A model generated the notes under the pieces. The model saw only the letters and a list, made by a program, of their open reading frames with translations. It made no database searches and had not been told where the DNA came from. Below are positions 17,677 to 25,118 of a stretch of DNA of 33,770 nt, one piece after another. The position numbers and the translations under genes were made by a program. This DNA comes from DATIJJ01 sp035478795 (GTDB lineage: Bacteria > Pseudomonadota > Gammaproteobacteria > DSM-16500): the NCBI GenBank assembly GCA_035478795.1, contig DATIJJ010000053.1:1-33770 (forward strand), written 5' to 3'. Within the stretch, counting starts at the first letter, position 1; every line of letters starts with the position of its first letter.

Positions 17677-18445
17677 AGTAATCGCGGTTGTCAATCAGAA
17701 AGGCGGTGTGGGCAAGACCACGACCAGTATTAATCTGGCCGCATCCCTTGTCCTGATGAAACAGAAAGTGATGCTGATTGATCTGGATCCCCAGGGCAAT
17801 GCGACGGTGGGTAGCGGAATTAACAGGGACGATGCGACTGTTTTTGCGAAAGACATTTTGCTGAATGAAGCGCTGATCACCGATGCTCTGAAGGATACCG
17901 AAAGCGGTTACGCCCTTTTGCCAACCACCCATGACCTGATTGTCGCGGAAGTTCAACTGATGCAGGCGCTTGCTCGTGAAATGCGGTTAAAACAGGCGTT
18001 GGCTTCCATGACAGAGCCGTATGATTATGTGTTGATTGATTGTCCGCCCTCCCTGAATATTTTGACAGTGAATGCGCTGACAGCCGCGCATTCTGTGTTG
18101 ATCCCCATCCAATGTGAATATTATGCGCTGGAAGGATTGACCGCTCTCTTAAACACCATCCAGCAAATTCAAACCACGATCAATCCGACGTTACACATCG
18201 AAGGGTTGTTGCGCACCATGTACGACGGGCGGAATCGCCTGGCGCTGGATGTGTCAGCGCAATTGATCCAGCATTTTCCGGGGCGAGTTTATCGTACCGT
18301 TATTCCACGCAATGTCCGTCTTGCCGAAGCGCCAAGTCACGGACTCTCCATCATGCAATACGATGGCAAATCGCAAGGCGCGCTTGCCTATCTTGCTCTG
18401 GCTGAGGAAATGGTGCAGCGGGTGGAAGAGATGGCAGTTGTGTGA
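17669..18445 (+). CDS. parA: ParA/Soj chromosome-partitioning ATPase
   Basis: A 258-residue deviant Walker ATPase of the ParA family. The P-loop is NQKGGVGKTTTSINLA near residues 9-24, with DLDPQGNATVGSG, DYVLIDCPPSLNILT and a C-terminal RNVRLAEAPSHG motif. It works with ParB bound at parS near the origin. It starts at a TTG preceded by AAAGGAG and overlaps rsmG by 8 nt. Unusually, no parB follows: the coding block stops here and a repeat-rich stretch begins. The protein itself looks intact and full length. Confidence 0.96.
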   Translation: MGKVIAVVNQKGGVGKTTTSINLAASLVLMKQKVMLIDLDPQGNATVGSGINRDDATVFAKDILLNEALITDALKDTESGYALLPTTHDLIVAEVQLMQALAREMRLKQALASMTEPYDYVLIDCPPSLNILTVNALTAAHSVLIPIQCEYYALEGLTALLNTIQQIQTTINPTLHIEGLLRTMYDGRNRLALDVSAQLIQHFPGRVYRTVIPRNVRLAEAPSHGLSIMQYDGKSQGALAYLALAEEMVQRVEEMAVV

Positions 18446-18499
18446 GATTGCGCTCACCATCAAAACAGGTAATTTTACCCCCTGATTGGCAAAAACAAG

Positions 18500-18647
18500 A
18501 AAAATAAAATTGTTAGTATATTCAATAAGTTACAAAAACCCAGCTCAAAACTCCTGATCTATGAATCCAAATTTCTATGTATAATCATATAGTTACGACA
18601 GAATCCTCAGTAAAAATATATATTTCCCTGTAAAATCATATAGTTAA
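18500..18647 (-). repeat. AT-rich 18-bp motif array, copy A
   Basis: Three copies of an 18-bp motif lie at 18516-18533, 18579-18596 and 18630-18647. Read on the minus strand they approximate GTAACTATATGATTATAC. Start-to-start spacing is 63 and 51 bp. Positions 18500-18538 (39 bp) are identical in reverse complement to 26447-26485 of array B. The whole gene-free stretch 18446-18955 after parA is occupied by this array, the mobile-element-like insertion 18660-18854 and a short leader of the permease gene. No function is known to me. Confidence 0.8.
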
Positions 18648-18659
18648 TCGATTTTTTTG

Positions 18660-18854
18660 GGCGTTGTTGCATACATCAAGCCTATCCGAGCCGCGACCGT
18701 CAGGGAGCGCGTCACAAGTTCTGCGAGATACCAACGGAATTAGAAAATACCGTGACGCTTCCTAACGGTCGCGGCTCGGATTGAGGCTTCGAATAACCAT
18801 AGCTCAGCATGGTTGCTAACGCGCGGATAGAGGCCTGATTTATGCAACAACCCC
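18660..18854. mobile_element. MITE-like element with IS903-like ends
   Basis: About 195 bp with no transposase. The left end GGCGTTGTTGCATACATCA (18660-18678) is matched by the reverse complement of the right end, GGGGTTGTTGCATAAATCA (18836-18854). Both resemble the termini of the IS903 group of the IS5 family (resemblance from memory). A 9-bp direct repeat GATTTTTTG flanks it (18855-18863); the left copy at 18650-18659 has one extra T. A 9-bp duplication is what that group makes. Inside is a GC-rich hairpin, 18686-18779. Confidence 0.7.
18686..18779. repeat. GC-rich hairpin, degenerate copy
   Basis: Arms 18686-18714 and 18752-18779 form an imperfect stem of about 28 bp around a 37-bp loop. 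The sequence is homologous to the perfect hairpin at 26549-26640. Compared with it, this copy has an extra CG in the left arm and two substitutions in the right arm. It is nested within the MITE-like element. Confidence 0.8.
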
Positions 18855-18955
18855 GATTTTTTGTCAGGACGGAATAGCCATTGTCATTCCCGTCAAGATG
18901 CAATAAGCTGGGAATCCTCTTAAAAATCCAAAGCGTTAGAAAAAAGGCACACGAT

Positions 18956-20155
18956 ATGATGGCACGATTGATCGGCGGTATTTTATTGATTACAGGTTCA
19001 GCTATTGGCGGCGGTATTCTGGCGCTGCCTATTGCAACATCGGAACAGGGGTTTATCAGCTCATCGCTTCTGGTGTTTTTCTGCTGGTTTGTCATGACCG
19101 TCAGTGCGCTCCTGATTCTTGAAATCACGCTGTGGCTGCCGAGAAATACCAATATCATTTCCATGGCCAGAGTGACGCTTGGACCTTTGGGGCAAATCAT
19201 CGCCTGGATTACCTATTTATTGTTATTGTGTTCGTTACTGGCTGCGTATATCGCGGGGGGCAGTGATTTTTTTCAAAACCTCCTCGATCTTGCGCATATT
19301 CGATTACCGCATTGGGCTGTATCTGTCCTTTTTACGCTGATATTTGGCTATATCGTTTATCTCGGCATCAGTGCAGTGGATTATGCCAATCGTGCCTTGA
19401 TGACGATCAAGTTCGTCACCCTGTTTTTATTAATTGGCCTGATTTCTTCACATGTCTCACTGGCCAAACTGGCCAGCAGTCAGGTGACGCATATCGCCAG
19501 TGGCGTGACGGTGGCGATGGTATCGTTCGGGTATGCGACGATTGTTCCAAGTCTGCGTAATTATTTTCATGACGATATCAAAAAATTGCGGACCGTGATT
19601 ATTATCGGAAGTCTCATACCGCTCATCTGCTATATCGCATGGGACATGGTTGTCATGGGAGTGATTCCGCGTGAGGGGCATGACGGGCTGATTGATATGC
19701 TGCATTCCGGTCGATCGACGAGTGATTTTGTCAACGAGCTCAGCATTATTTTAAATCAGGAACTCATTACCTCGATTGTGCATATCTTTACATCGATCTG
19801 TTTGCTGACATCGTTTATTGGCGTGGCGTTGTGTCTGGTGGATTTTCTGGCAGATGGTTTTCAGGTCGAAAAAAAAGGTCGCATGAATTTTCTGGTGTGC
19901 GCGGCTGCCATGATTCCACCGCTCCTGATTGTGTTATTTAATCCAGGGATATTCATTGCAGCACTTGCCTATGCCGGTGTTTATTGCATTATTTTGTTAA
20001 TCGTACTGCCGACGCTCATGGTCTGGCGCGGTCGTTACCATAAAAAGATTGCAAACGGTTACAGGGTGTTCGGCGGCAAGCCGCTGTTATTACTGTTACT
20101 TGCTGTGTCTGTTTTGATTATTTTACAAAATATGGTGGGTCCTTTTCTGAAATGA
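18956..20155 (+). CDS. Aromatic amino acid permease, HAAAP family
   Basis: A 399-residue inner-membrane transporter with about 11 hydrophobic segments. The N-terminal LIGGILLITGSAIGGGILALPIA is the hallmark of the hydroxy/aromatic amino acid permease family (TyrP, Mtr), which imports Tyr or Trp by proton symport. SFGYATIVPSLRNYF in the middle is also typical. Which substrate it carries is not readable. The start at 18956 (or the adjacent ATG at 18959) lies behind AAAAAAGG; the open frame before it is repeat-derived. Its stop overlaps ubiE by 4 nt, an uncommon pairing. Confidence 0.9.
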   Translation: MMARLIGGILLITGSAIGGGILALPIATSEQGFISSSLLVFFCWFVMTVSALLILEITLWLPRNTNIISMARVTLGPLGQIIAWITYLLLLCSLLAAYIAGGSDFFQNLLDLAHIRLPHWAVSVLFTLIFGYIVYLGISAVDYANRALMTIKFVTLFLLIGLISSHVSLAKLASSQVTHIASGVTVAMVSFGYATIVPSLRNYFHDDIKKLRTVIIIGSLIPLICYIAWDMVVMGVIPREGHDGLIDMLHSGRSTSDFVNELSIILNQELITSIVHIFTSICLLTSFIGVALCLVDFLADGFQVEKKGRMNFLVCAAAMIPPLLIVLFNPGIFIAALAYAGVYCIILLIVLPTLMVWRGRYHKKIANGYRVFGGKPLLLLLLAVSVLIILQNMVGPFLK

Positions 20156-20919
20156 GCGACCATTCAAGGCACGGCACAGAGGATACGACGCATTTTGGAT
20201 TTACCGAAGTGCCTGTTTCGGAAAAAGCCGGACGCGTCGCCGACGTATTTCATTCGGTTGCATCCCGTTATGATCTCATGAATGATGTGATGTCATTTGG
20301 ACTGCACCGTCTCTGGAAGCGTTTCACGATTGCTGAAAGCGGTATTCGGTCAGGCCATCATGTCCTCGATATCGCAGGCGGTACAGGCGATCTTGCACGC
20401 GCTTTTTTTCGGTTAACCGGAAAAAACGGGTTGGTGGTGCTGGCTGATATTAACGAAAACATGTTGAATGTGGGGCGCAGGCGTCTCGTTGATCAGGGTA
20501 TCACGGGTTCTGTCGGTTATGTGCAGGCGGATGCAGAAGCGTTGCCTTTTCCGGACAATCATTTTGATTGTGTGAGCATTGCATTTGGGTTACGAAACGT
20601 GACCGATAAAATGAATGCGCTCCGTTCAATGTATCGCGTATTAAAACCGGGTGGAAAATGCTTGATTCTGGAATTTTCGAAACCGGTGTTGCCGTTGTTA
20701 AATACGCTTTATGATACCTGGTCATTTAAGGTCATTCCGAAGCTCGGCGACTGGATTTTGAAAGATGCAGCGAGTTATCAATATCTCGTGGAATCCATTC
20801 GCATGCATCCGGATCAGGACACATTGAAAAACATGATGCAACAATGCGACTTTGAAGAGGTTGCCTGGCATAATCTTTCTGGCGGGATTGTTGCACTGCA
20901 TAAAGGATTCAAATATTAA
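20152..20919 (+). CDS. ubiE: UbiE, ubiquinone/menaquinone C-methyltransferase
   Basis: A 255-residue class I SAM methyltransferase. Signatures are FHSVASRYDLMNDVMSFGLH near residues 33-52, VLDIAGGTGDLA, NENMLNVGRRR, FDCVSIAFGLRNVTDK and RVLKPGGKCLILEFSKP. It methylates the demethylated quinol ring in ubiquinone (and menaquinone) synthesis, at the membrane surface. It overlaps the permease by 4 nt and ubiJ by 1 nt, the start of the classical ubiE-ubiJ-ubiB operon. Confidence 0.97.
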   Translation: MSDHSRHGTEDTTHFGFTEVPVSEKAGRVADVFHSVASRYDLMNDVMSFGLHRLWKRFTIAESGIRSGHHVLDIAGGTGDLARAFFRLTGKNGLVVLADINENMLNVGRRRLVDQGITGSVGYVQADAEALPFPDNHFDCVSIAFGLRNVTDKMNALRSMYRVLKPGGKCLILEFSKPVLPLLNTLYDTWSFKVIPKLGDWILKDAASYQYLVESIRMHPDQDTLKNMMQQCDFEEVAWHNLSGGIVALHKGFKY

Positions 20920-21509
20920 TGAAACAGGTGCTGGAAAAAGCGATTAATCGCTATCTTCTGCTGGATCCCGAATCCGCAAAACGCATCATGCAGCTTGATG
21001 GAAAAGTGGTGACGCTGGTGCTTTCAGGTGTTCCACTGACCGTGCAATTGCTTTTTATCCATGGAACGATTCAATTGAAATGGAATGATTTTTTAACAGC
21101 GGATTTAACGATTCGTGGCACGCCACTTAATTTGTTGCACGCGGGTTTTTTACGCAATCAGCGCCACGCTTTTTTTCAAGACGATATCGTTCTTCTGGGC
21201 AACATCGATCTGGCGCAACCGGTACTTGCGATTTTTGATGATCTTGACGTCGATTGGGAAGACATTGTTTCGAAATGGACAGGCGATGTTCCGGCTTATC
21301 AGGCGGGACGTTTGTTGCGGGATGTCGGAAAAATGGCGAAACGCATTGGCAAAACATTTTCATATAACGTCAATGAATATCTCCATGAAGAAATAAATCT
21401 GTTTCCATCGAAAGAGGCGATCGACATTTTTTTTCACGATGTGGATGATCTTCGGATGGATGTTGACAGGCTAATGGCTCGAATCAAACGGCTTGAGGAA
21501 GTGCTGTGA
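20919..21509 (+). CDS. ubiJ: UbiJ, SCP2-domain ubiquinone biosynthesis factor
   Basis: A 196-residue protein. It has an N-terminal SCP2-like lipid-binding domain (residues about 15-110; VPLTVQLLFIHGTIQLKW, DLTIRGTPLNLLHAGF) and a C-terminal coiled coil (DVDDLRMDVDRLMARIKRLEEVL region). UbiJ organises the soluble Ubi enzyme complex and probably presents the hydrophobic intermediate. Length is close to E. coli UbiJ. The TAATG junction with ubiE and the 4-nt overlap with ubiB support coupling. Confidence 0.93.
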   Translation: MKQVLEKAINRYLLLDPESAKRIMQLDGKVVTLVLSGVPLTVQLLFIHGTIQLKWNDFLTADLTIRGTPLNLLHAGFLRNQRHAFFQDDIVLLGNIDLAQPVLAIFDDLDVDWEDIVSKWTGDVPAYQAGRLLRDVGKMAKRIGKTFSYNVNEYLHEEINLFPSKEAIDIFFHDVDDLRMDVDRLMARIKRLEEVL

Positions 21510-23083
21510 AACCGATATCACAATTGTTTCGCCTGATGCGAATTCATTTCATTCTGATGCGATACAACCTGGATGATTTTATCCTGCAAACACCGTGGTT
21601 TTATCCGGTTCGTTTTGTGGGTTATTTTAATCCGTGGTATTGGATATTAAAAAATAAATTGACGCGCGGTGAAAGATTGCGGAGAGCCTTCGAGGATCTC
21701 GGTCCGATTTTTATCAAGGCGGGACAGGTGCTTTCAACGAGACGGGATTTGTTGCCGGATGATATTGCGGATGAACTGACGAAATTGCAGGATCAGGTTC
21801 CGCCTTTTCCAGGTGAGATCGCAAAAAAGATGATTGAAAAATCGCTCGGTCTTCGACTTGAAACCGTTTTTAGGGAATTTGATTTAACGGCGCTTGCGTC
21901 TGCCTCTATCGCCCAGGTGCATGCAGCGACGCTGATGAATGGCAAGCCCGTGGTGGTGAAAGTGCTGCGTCCGGGCATTGGTAAAGTGATTGATCGTGAT
22001 ATTGATTTGTTGAAAACGATGGCAAGACTTTTGCATCGATACTGGCCGGAGGCGAGACGTTTTAAACCGCGCGAAATGGTCGATGAAATTTCTCACACGC
22101 TGCATGATGAGCTGGATTTACAGCGCGAAGGTGCCAATGCTTCACAGTTACGCCGCAATTTCAAATCGTCAGAACTCTTGTATATTCCGGAAATTTATTG
22201 GGCGTATTCGAAACAGGATGTGCTTGTCATGGAACGCATCCAGGGTATTCCGGTTCACAATGTGGAGGCACTGAAAGCAGCCGGCATCCACATGAAAAAA
22301 TTGGCCGAGCGCGGTATCGAAATTTTCTTCACGCAAGTATTTCGCGACAGTTTTTTTCATGCGGATATGCACCCGGGGAATATTTTTGTAAGCACCGACT
22401 CGCTTGATAATCCTCGTTATCTCGCAGTCGATTTTGGCATTGTGGGTTCGTTGAATACGAAAGATCAGCGCTATCTTGCAGAAAATATGCTGGCGTTTTT
22501 CAAGCGGGATTATCAGCGTGTGGCGGAACTGCATGTCGCATCCGGCTGGCTGCCGCCGGATACACGCGTGGATCAGTTTGAAGGTGCCATTCGCGCGGTG
22601 TGTGAACCGGTTTTCGAACGGCCATTGAAAGATATTTCATTTGGACAATTGCTGTTGCGATTGTTTCAGACAGCGCGGCGTTTTAACATCAATATTCAGC
22701 CGCAGCTTATTTTATTGCAAAAAACGCTACTCAATGTGGAAGGCGTTGGCAGACAGCTTTATCCGGATCTTGATTTATGGACGACAGCAGCGCCCTTTCT
22801 CGAACGCTGGTTAAAAAAACAGGTCGGGGTGAAAGCTTTTTTGCATCACATTCGGGAGAACTTGCCTTACTGGTCTGAAAAATTGCCGGAGATTCCAGGA
22901 CTTGTTTATGATGTGTTAAATCAGACGCGTGAACAAAATGAGCATGTTCGTTTTCTGAAAAAATCCATTCCGGTTCGACACAGAACATCCGCCTGGCGTT
23001 ACTTTTTGCTGGGCGTGGTGAGCACGCTGGTGGTCGCGGGTTTGTTTTATTTCGTGGTGCTATCCCCGCGTATAGCGGGTTAA
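21506..23083 (+). CDS. ubiB: UbiB, ADCK-family atypical kinase-like protein
   Basis: A 525-residue member of the UbiB/ADCK family. The KxGQ motif (FIKAGQVLSTRRDLLP) lies near residues 70-86, followed by the Ala-rich loop (ASASIAQVHAA), VVVKVLRPG, HADMHPGNIFV and AVDFGIVG. A C-terminal membrane anchor (RYFLLGVVSTLVVAGLFYFV) is present. It is required for ubiquinone synthesis, likely by extracting or moving lipid intermediates. The start is a GTG at 21506 overlapping the ubiJ stop. Its 3' end overlaps that of dacB by 24 nt on the other strand. Confidence 0.96.
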   Translation: MKPISQLFRLMRIHFILMRYNLDDFILQTPWFYPVRFVGYFNPWYWILKNKLTRGERLRRAFEDLGPIFIKAGQVLSTRRDLLPDDIADELTKLQDQVPPFPGEIAKKMIEKSLGLRLETVFREFDLTALASASIAQVHAATLMNGKPVVVKVLRPGIGKVIDRDIDLLKTMARLLHRYWPEARRFKPREMVDEISHTLHDELDLQREGANASQLRRNFKSSELLYIPEIYWAYSKQDVLVMERIQGIPVHNVEALKAAGIHMKKLAERGIEIFFTQVFRDSFFHADMHPGNIFVSTDSLDNPRYLAVDFGIVGSLNTKDQRYLAENMLAFFKRDYQRVAELHVASGWLPPDTRVDQFEGAIRAVCEPVFERPLKDISFGQLLLRLFQTARRFNINIQPQLILLQKTLLNVEGVGRQLYPDLDLWTTAAPFLERWLKKQVGVKAFLHHIRENLPYWSEKLPEIPGLVYDVLNQTREQNEHVRFLKKSIPVRHRTSAWRYFLLGVVSTLVVAGLFYFVVLSPRIAG

Positions 23084-24568
23084 TGCCGTCACCATTTCAT
23101 CCGTCATTTCACGGTAGCGCCACGTATTGCCATAATGACCATTTACGATGATGACAAACGCAATGGGTTCATGGTCCCGACTGACGGCGTAACCGGCGAG
23201 TGCCACCACCCCTTCCTTACTTTTTGTCCCGGTTTTGGCACGTATTTTTCGCGCGACATTTTTCAGACGATATTTTAACGTGCCATCGATACCGGCAATG
23301 GGCAGTGCCGAAATAAATTCATAATTGGTTGCATAATTATGGTAGGCATAATCCAGCACCTGAATCATTTGTGCCGCTGTGATCTGATTGTTACGCGACA
23401 ACCCGGAGCCATCCGCTGCCCGCATGTCGGCGGTATTCACGGCAGCCTGTTTTGCAAGAATCAGTTTGACAGCCATGCCGCCATTGGACCAGCTGCCCGG
23501 TTGATTAAAATAGAGTTCGCCCAATTTTTTAAACAGGGAACCGGCAATAATGTTGTCGGATTTTTTTAACATTTCATTGATCAGAAGATGAAGCGGTTTG
23601 GATTCATGGGTCGCGAGCACGGTCAGGTTTGCAGGCGCTGTTTTCGCACTGACATTGCCTGTCAAATGAATACCAAAACGGTTGAATGAATTTTGCAGCA
23701 GGGATTCGTCGTATTTGAGAATATTGTTAACGACCACACTGCCACCGCGAGAATAGCGGCCTTTTGGCATGCAGCCATCGATGGTGATGACATTGTTTTC
23801 CGTTGAGGTGAGTGACAAATGACAGGCATGCGCGCCGGCCTGTTTCGTCATGACAGAATTGTTAATGCCGGCATAAAAATACCGTGGATTCTGAATGACA
23901 ATGGCACGATAACCGGCGGCTTTGGCCGGTGTGATCCCGATGGAAATACAATTGTGATTGATGATGCTGGCATTGATCGGTGCGGCGTAGCAATAATGCA
24001 TGTCACTGGCGAGCCAGCCAGGTCCCAGGTTGTCCTGATCATACGCTGTATTATCGACATAGGCATTGCCATCGATACCCTGAATTTGTTGGGATTTGAG
24101 AGCAACCATGAGATCCGTCAAATCATAATACGTCAATGTCGGGTCCCCGCTATTTACGAGATAGACATCGCCCTGAATCGTGCCATTGGCCGTTGATTTT
24201 GCATTGGTGACGAGCCGGGTCTCGAATTTGTAATCGGGTCCGAGATACGTCAATGCTGCCTCGGCCGTTAAAATTTTGAAGATGCTGGCGGGTGTTAATA
24301 AACGGGTTTCATTGTGTGTGTAGAGGATATCGCCGTGTTTCATGGACTTGATCTGTATGCCAACGGATGCGCCGGGATCGATATCTCTGACGAGGCGGTT
24401 TAGCTCATCCACGAGATTTTGGGTGCCATAAATGGGCTCACCGGATGCAACGGAATGATGGTGGCTTCTCGCCGTGTGATGATGGCTTTTTGCGAAGGCG
24501 GCGTGACTGGTGAGTACGGATATCAATAACCCCATGAAAATAATAAAAAATCGTCCTGGCAAATTCAT
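23060..24568 (-). CDS. dacB: DacB, D-alanyl-D-alanine carboxypeptidase (PBP4)
   Basis: A 502-residue S13-family penicillin-binding protein. A signal peptide covers residues about 1-26 (MNLPGRFFIIFMGLLISVLT then AFA). Ser95 and Lys98 form SxxK in PASIFKIL, followed later by KKSDN (SxN) and AKTGT (KTG). It trims or opens cross-links of peptidoglycan in the periplasm. The start at 24568 lies behind GGAG; the longer frame to 24694 would place a non-signal leader first. Right after the cleavage region a His-rich stretch, SHHHTARSHHH (residues 28-38), is unusual. Convergent with ubiB, with a 24-nt 3' overlap. Confidence 0.94.
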   Translation of the reverse strand: MNLPGRFFIIFMGLLISVLTSHAAFAKSHHHTARSHHHSVASGEPIYGTQNLVDELNRLVRDIDPGASVGIQIKSMKHGDILYTHNETRLLTPASIFKILTAEAALTYLGPDYKFETRLVTNAKSTANGTIQGDVYLVNSGDPTLTYYDLTDLMVALKSQQIQGIDGNAYVDNTAYDQDNLGPGWLASDMHYCYAAPINASIINHNCISIGITPAKAAGYRAIVIQNPRYFYAGINNSVMTKQAGAHACHLSLTSTENNVITIDGCMPKGRYSRGGSVVVNNILKYDESLLQNSFNRFGIHLTGNVSAKTAPANLTVLATHESKPLHLLINEMLKKSDNIIAGSLFKKLGELYFNQPGSWSNGGMAVKLILAKQAAVNTADMRAADGSGLSRNNQITAAQMIQVLDYAYHNYATNYEFISALPIAGIDGTLKYRLKNVARKIRAKTGTKSKEGVVALAGYAVSRDHEPIAFVIIVNGHYGNTWRYREMTDEMVTALTRYTRG

Positions 24569-24668
24569 TTTTTCTCCATGAGAGAGACCCCTGTCAACAG
24601 AGGGTAAGTCTAGCATGTTATTTGCAGGAAATATGATACAATTTTCGAATGTTTTTTTGGGGTGCGCC

Positions 24669-24869
24669 ATGGCGATAAACAAGATTTCAAACAAAAATTT
24701 GACTGATTATGTCAGTGAAGTCGATCGACTTTTACAAGAATTTGATAAAAAACATCCGGCGAAATCAACGTCGCAACAAAAAGAAATCGCGAATGCACGG
24801 CGCATTTATCGATTGCGGGATGATGCAATGGCAACGGATGAAACGTCCATTTTATGGGATAAATTTTAA
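24669..24869 (+). CDS. Small conserved protein, CBU_0585-like
   Basis: A 66-residue, highly charged, probably cytoplasmic helical protein. NLTDYVSEVDRLLQEFDKKHP (as two parts, residues 10-30), SQQKEIANARRIYRLRD and an acidic end with ILWDKF are visible. From memory this pattern resembles the small Legionellales family named after Coxiella CBU_0585; its function is unknown. The start at 24669 follows GGGGTG. It is divergent from dacB with about 100 bp between, and is followed after 6 nt by another small gene. Recognition is moderately sure; that it is a gene is likely. Confidence 0.7.
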   Translation: MAINKISNKNLTDYVSEVDRLLQEFDKKHPAKSTSQQKEIANARRIYRLRDDAMATDETSILWDKF

Positions 24870-24875
24870 TTCATT

Positions 24876-25103
24876 ATGAAAACAATATTCGCAAAAATAG
24901 TTCCCTTTTTATTTCTCGGCATGATGGTGGTTATTCTCGTTGTCGGGCTGGTTTTATTGTCCTGGTTATTAATCTTTGGCGCGATGGTCGGGCTGGTTTT
25001 ATTTTTAATCGCGTGGATTCGGGAAAAATTATCTCCGACAAAACACATGACCCGAACCCGGCACTCTACTTCGGGTCGAACCATTGACCATGATGATCAT
25101 TAA
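24876..25103 (+). CDS. Small membrane protein of unknown function
   Basis: A 75-residue protein. Residues 8-48 are almost wholly hydrophobic (two closely spaced helices or one long one, with glycines at the break), then comes a basic stretch (REKLSPTKHMTRTRH) and a polar tail ending DHDDH. By the positive-inside rule the tail is probably cytoplasmic. It sits 6 nt after the small CBU_0585-like gene and 15 nt before the MFS gene, so all three look like one transcript. I do not recognise a named family. Confidence 0.6.
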   Translation: MKTIFAKIVPFLFLGMMVVILVVGLVLLSWLLIFGAMVGLVLFLIAWIREKLSPTKHMTRTRHSTSGRTIDHDDH

Positions 25104-25118
25104 TAGTATTTCATTTCC

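Noticed and set aside
18441..18456. Terminator after parA
   Set aside because: A 5-bp GTGAG/CTCAC stem without a T tract is too weak.
18660..18854. Complete insertion sequence
   Set aside because: Only about 195 bp and no transposase frame; the ends fit a non-autonomous element.
18881..18916. REP-like hairpin (ATTCCC...GGGAAT) before the permease
   Set aside because: Only a 6-7-bp stem over a long loop; may be a decayed repeat but cannot be supported.
18446..18955. Degenerate parB or parS site
   Set aside because: No open frame with ParB motifs and no 16-bp parS palindrome in this stretch; it is filled by repeats.
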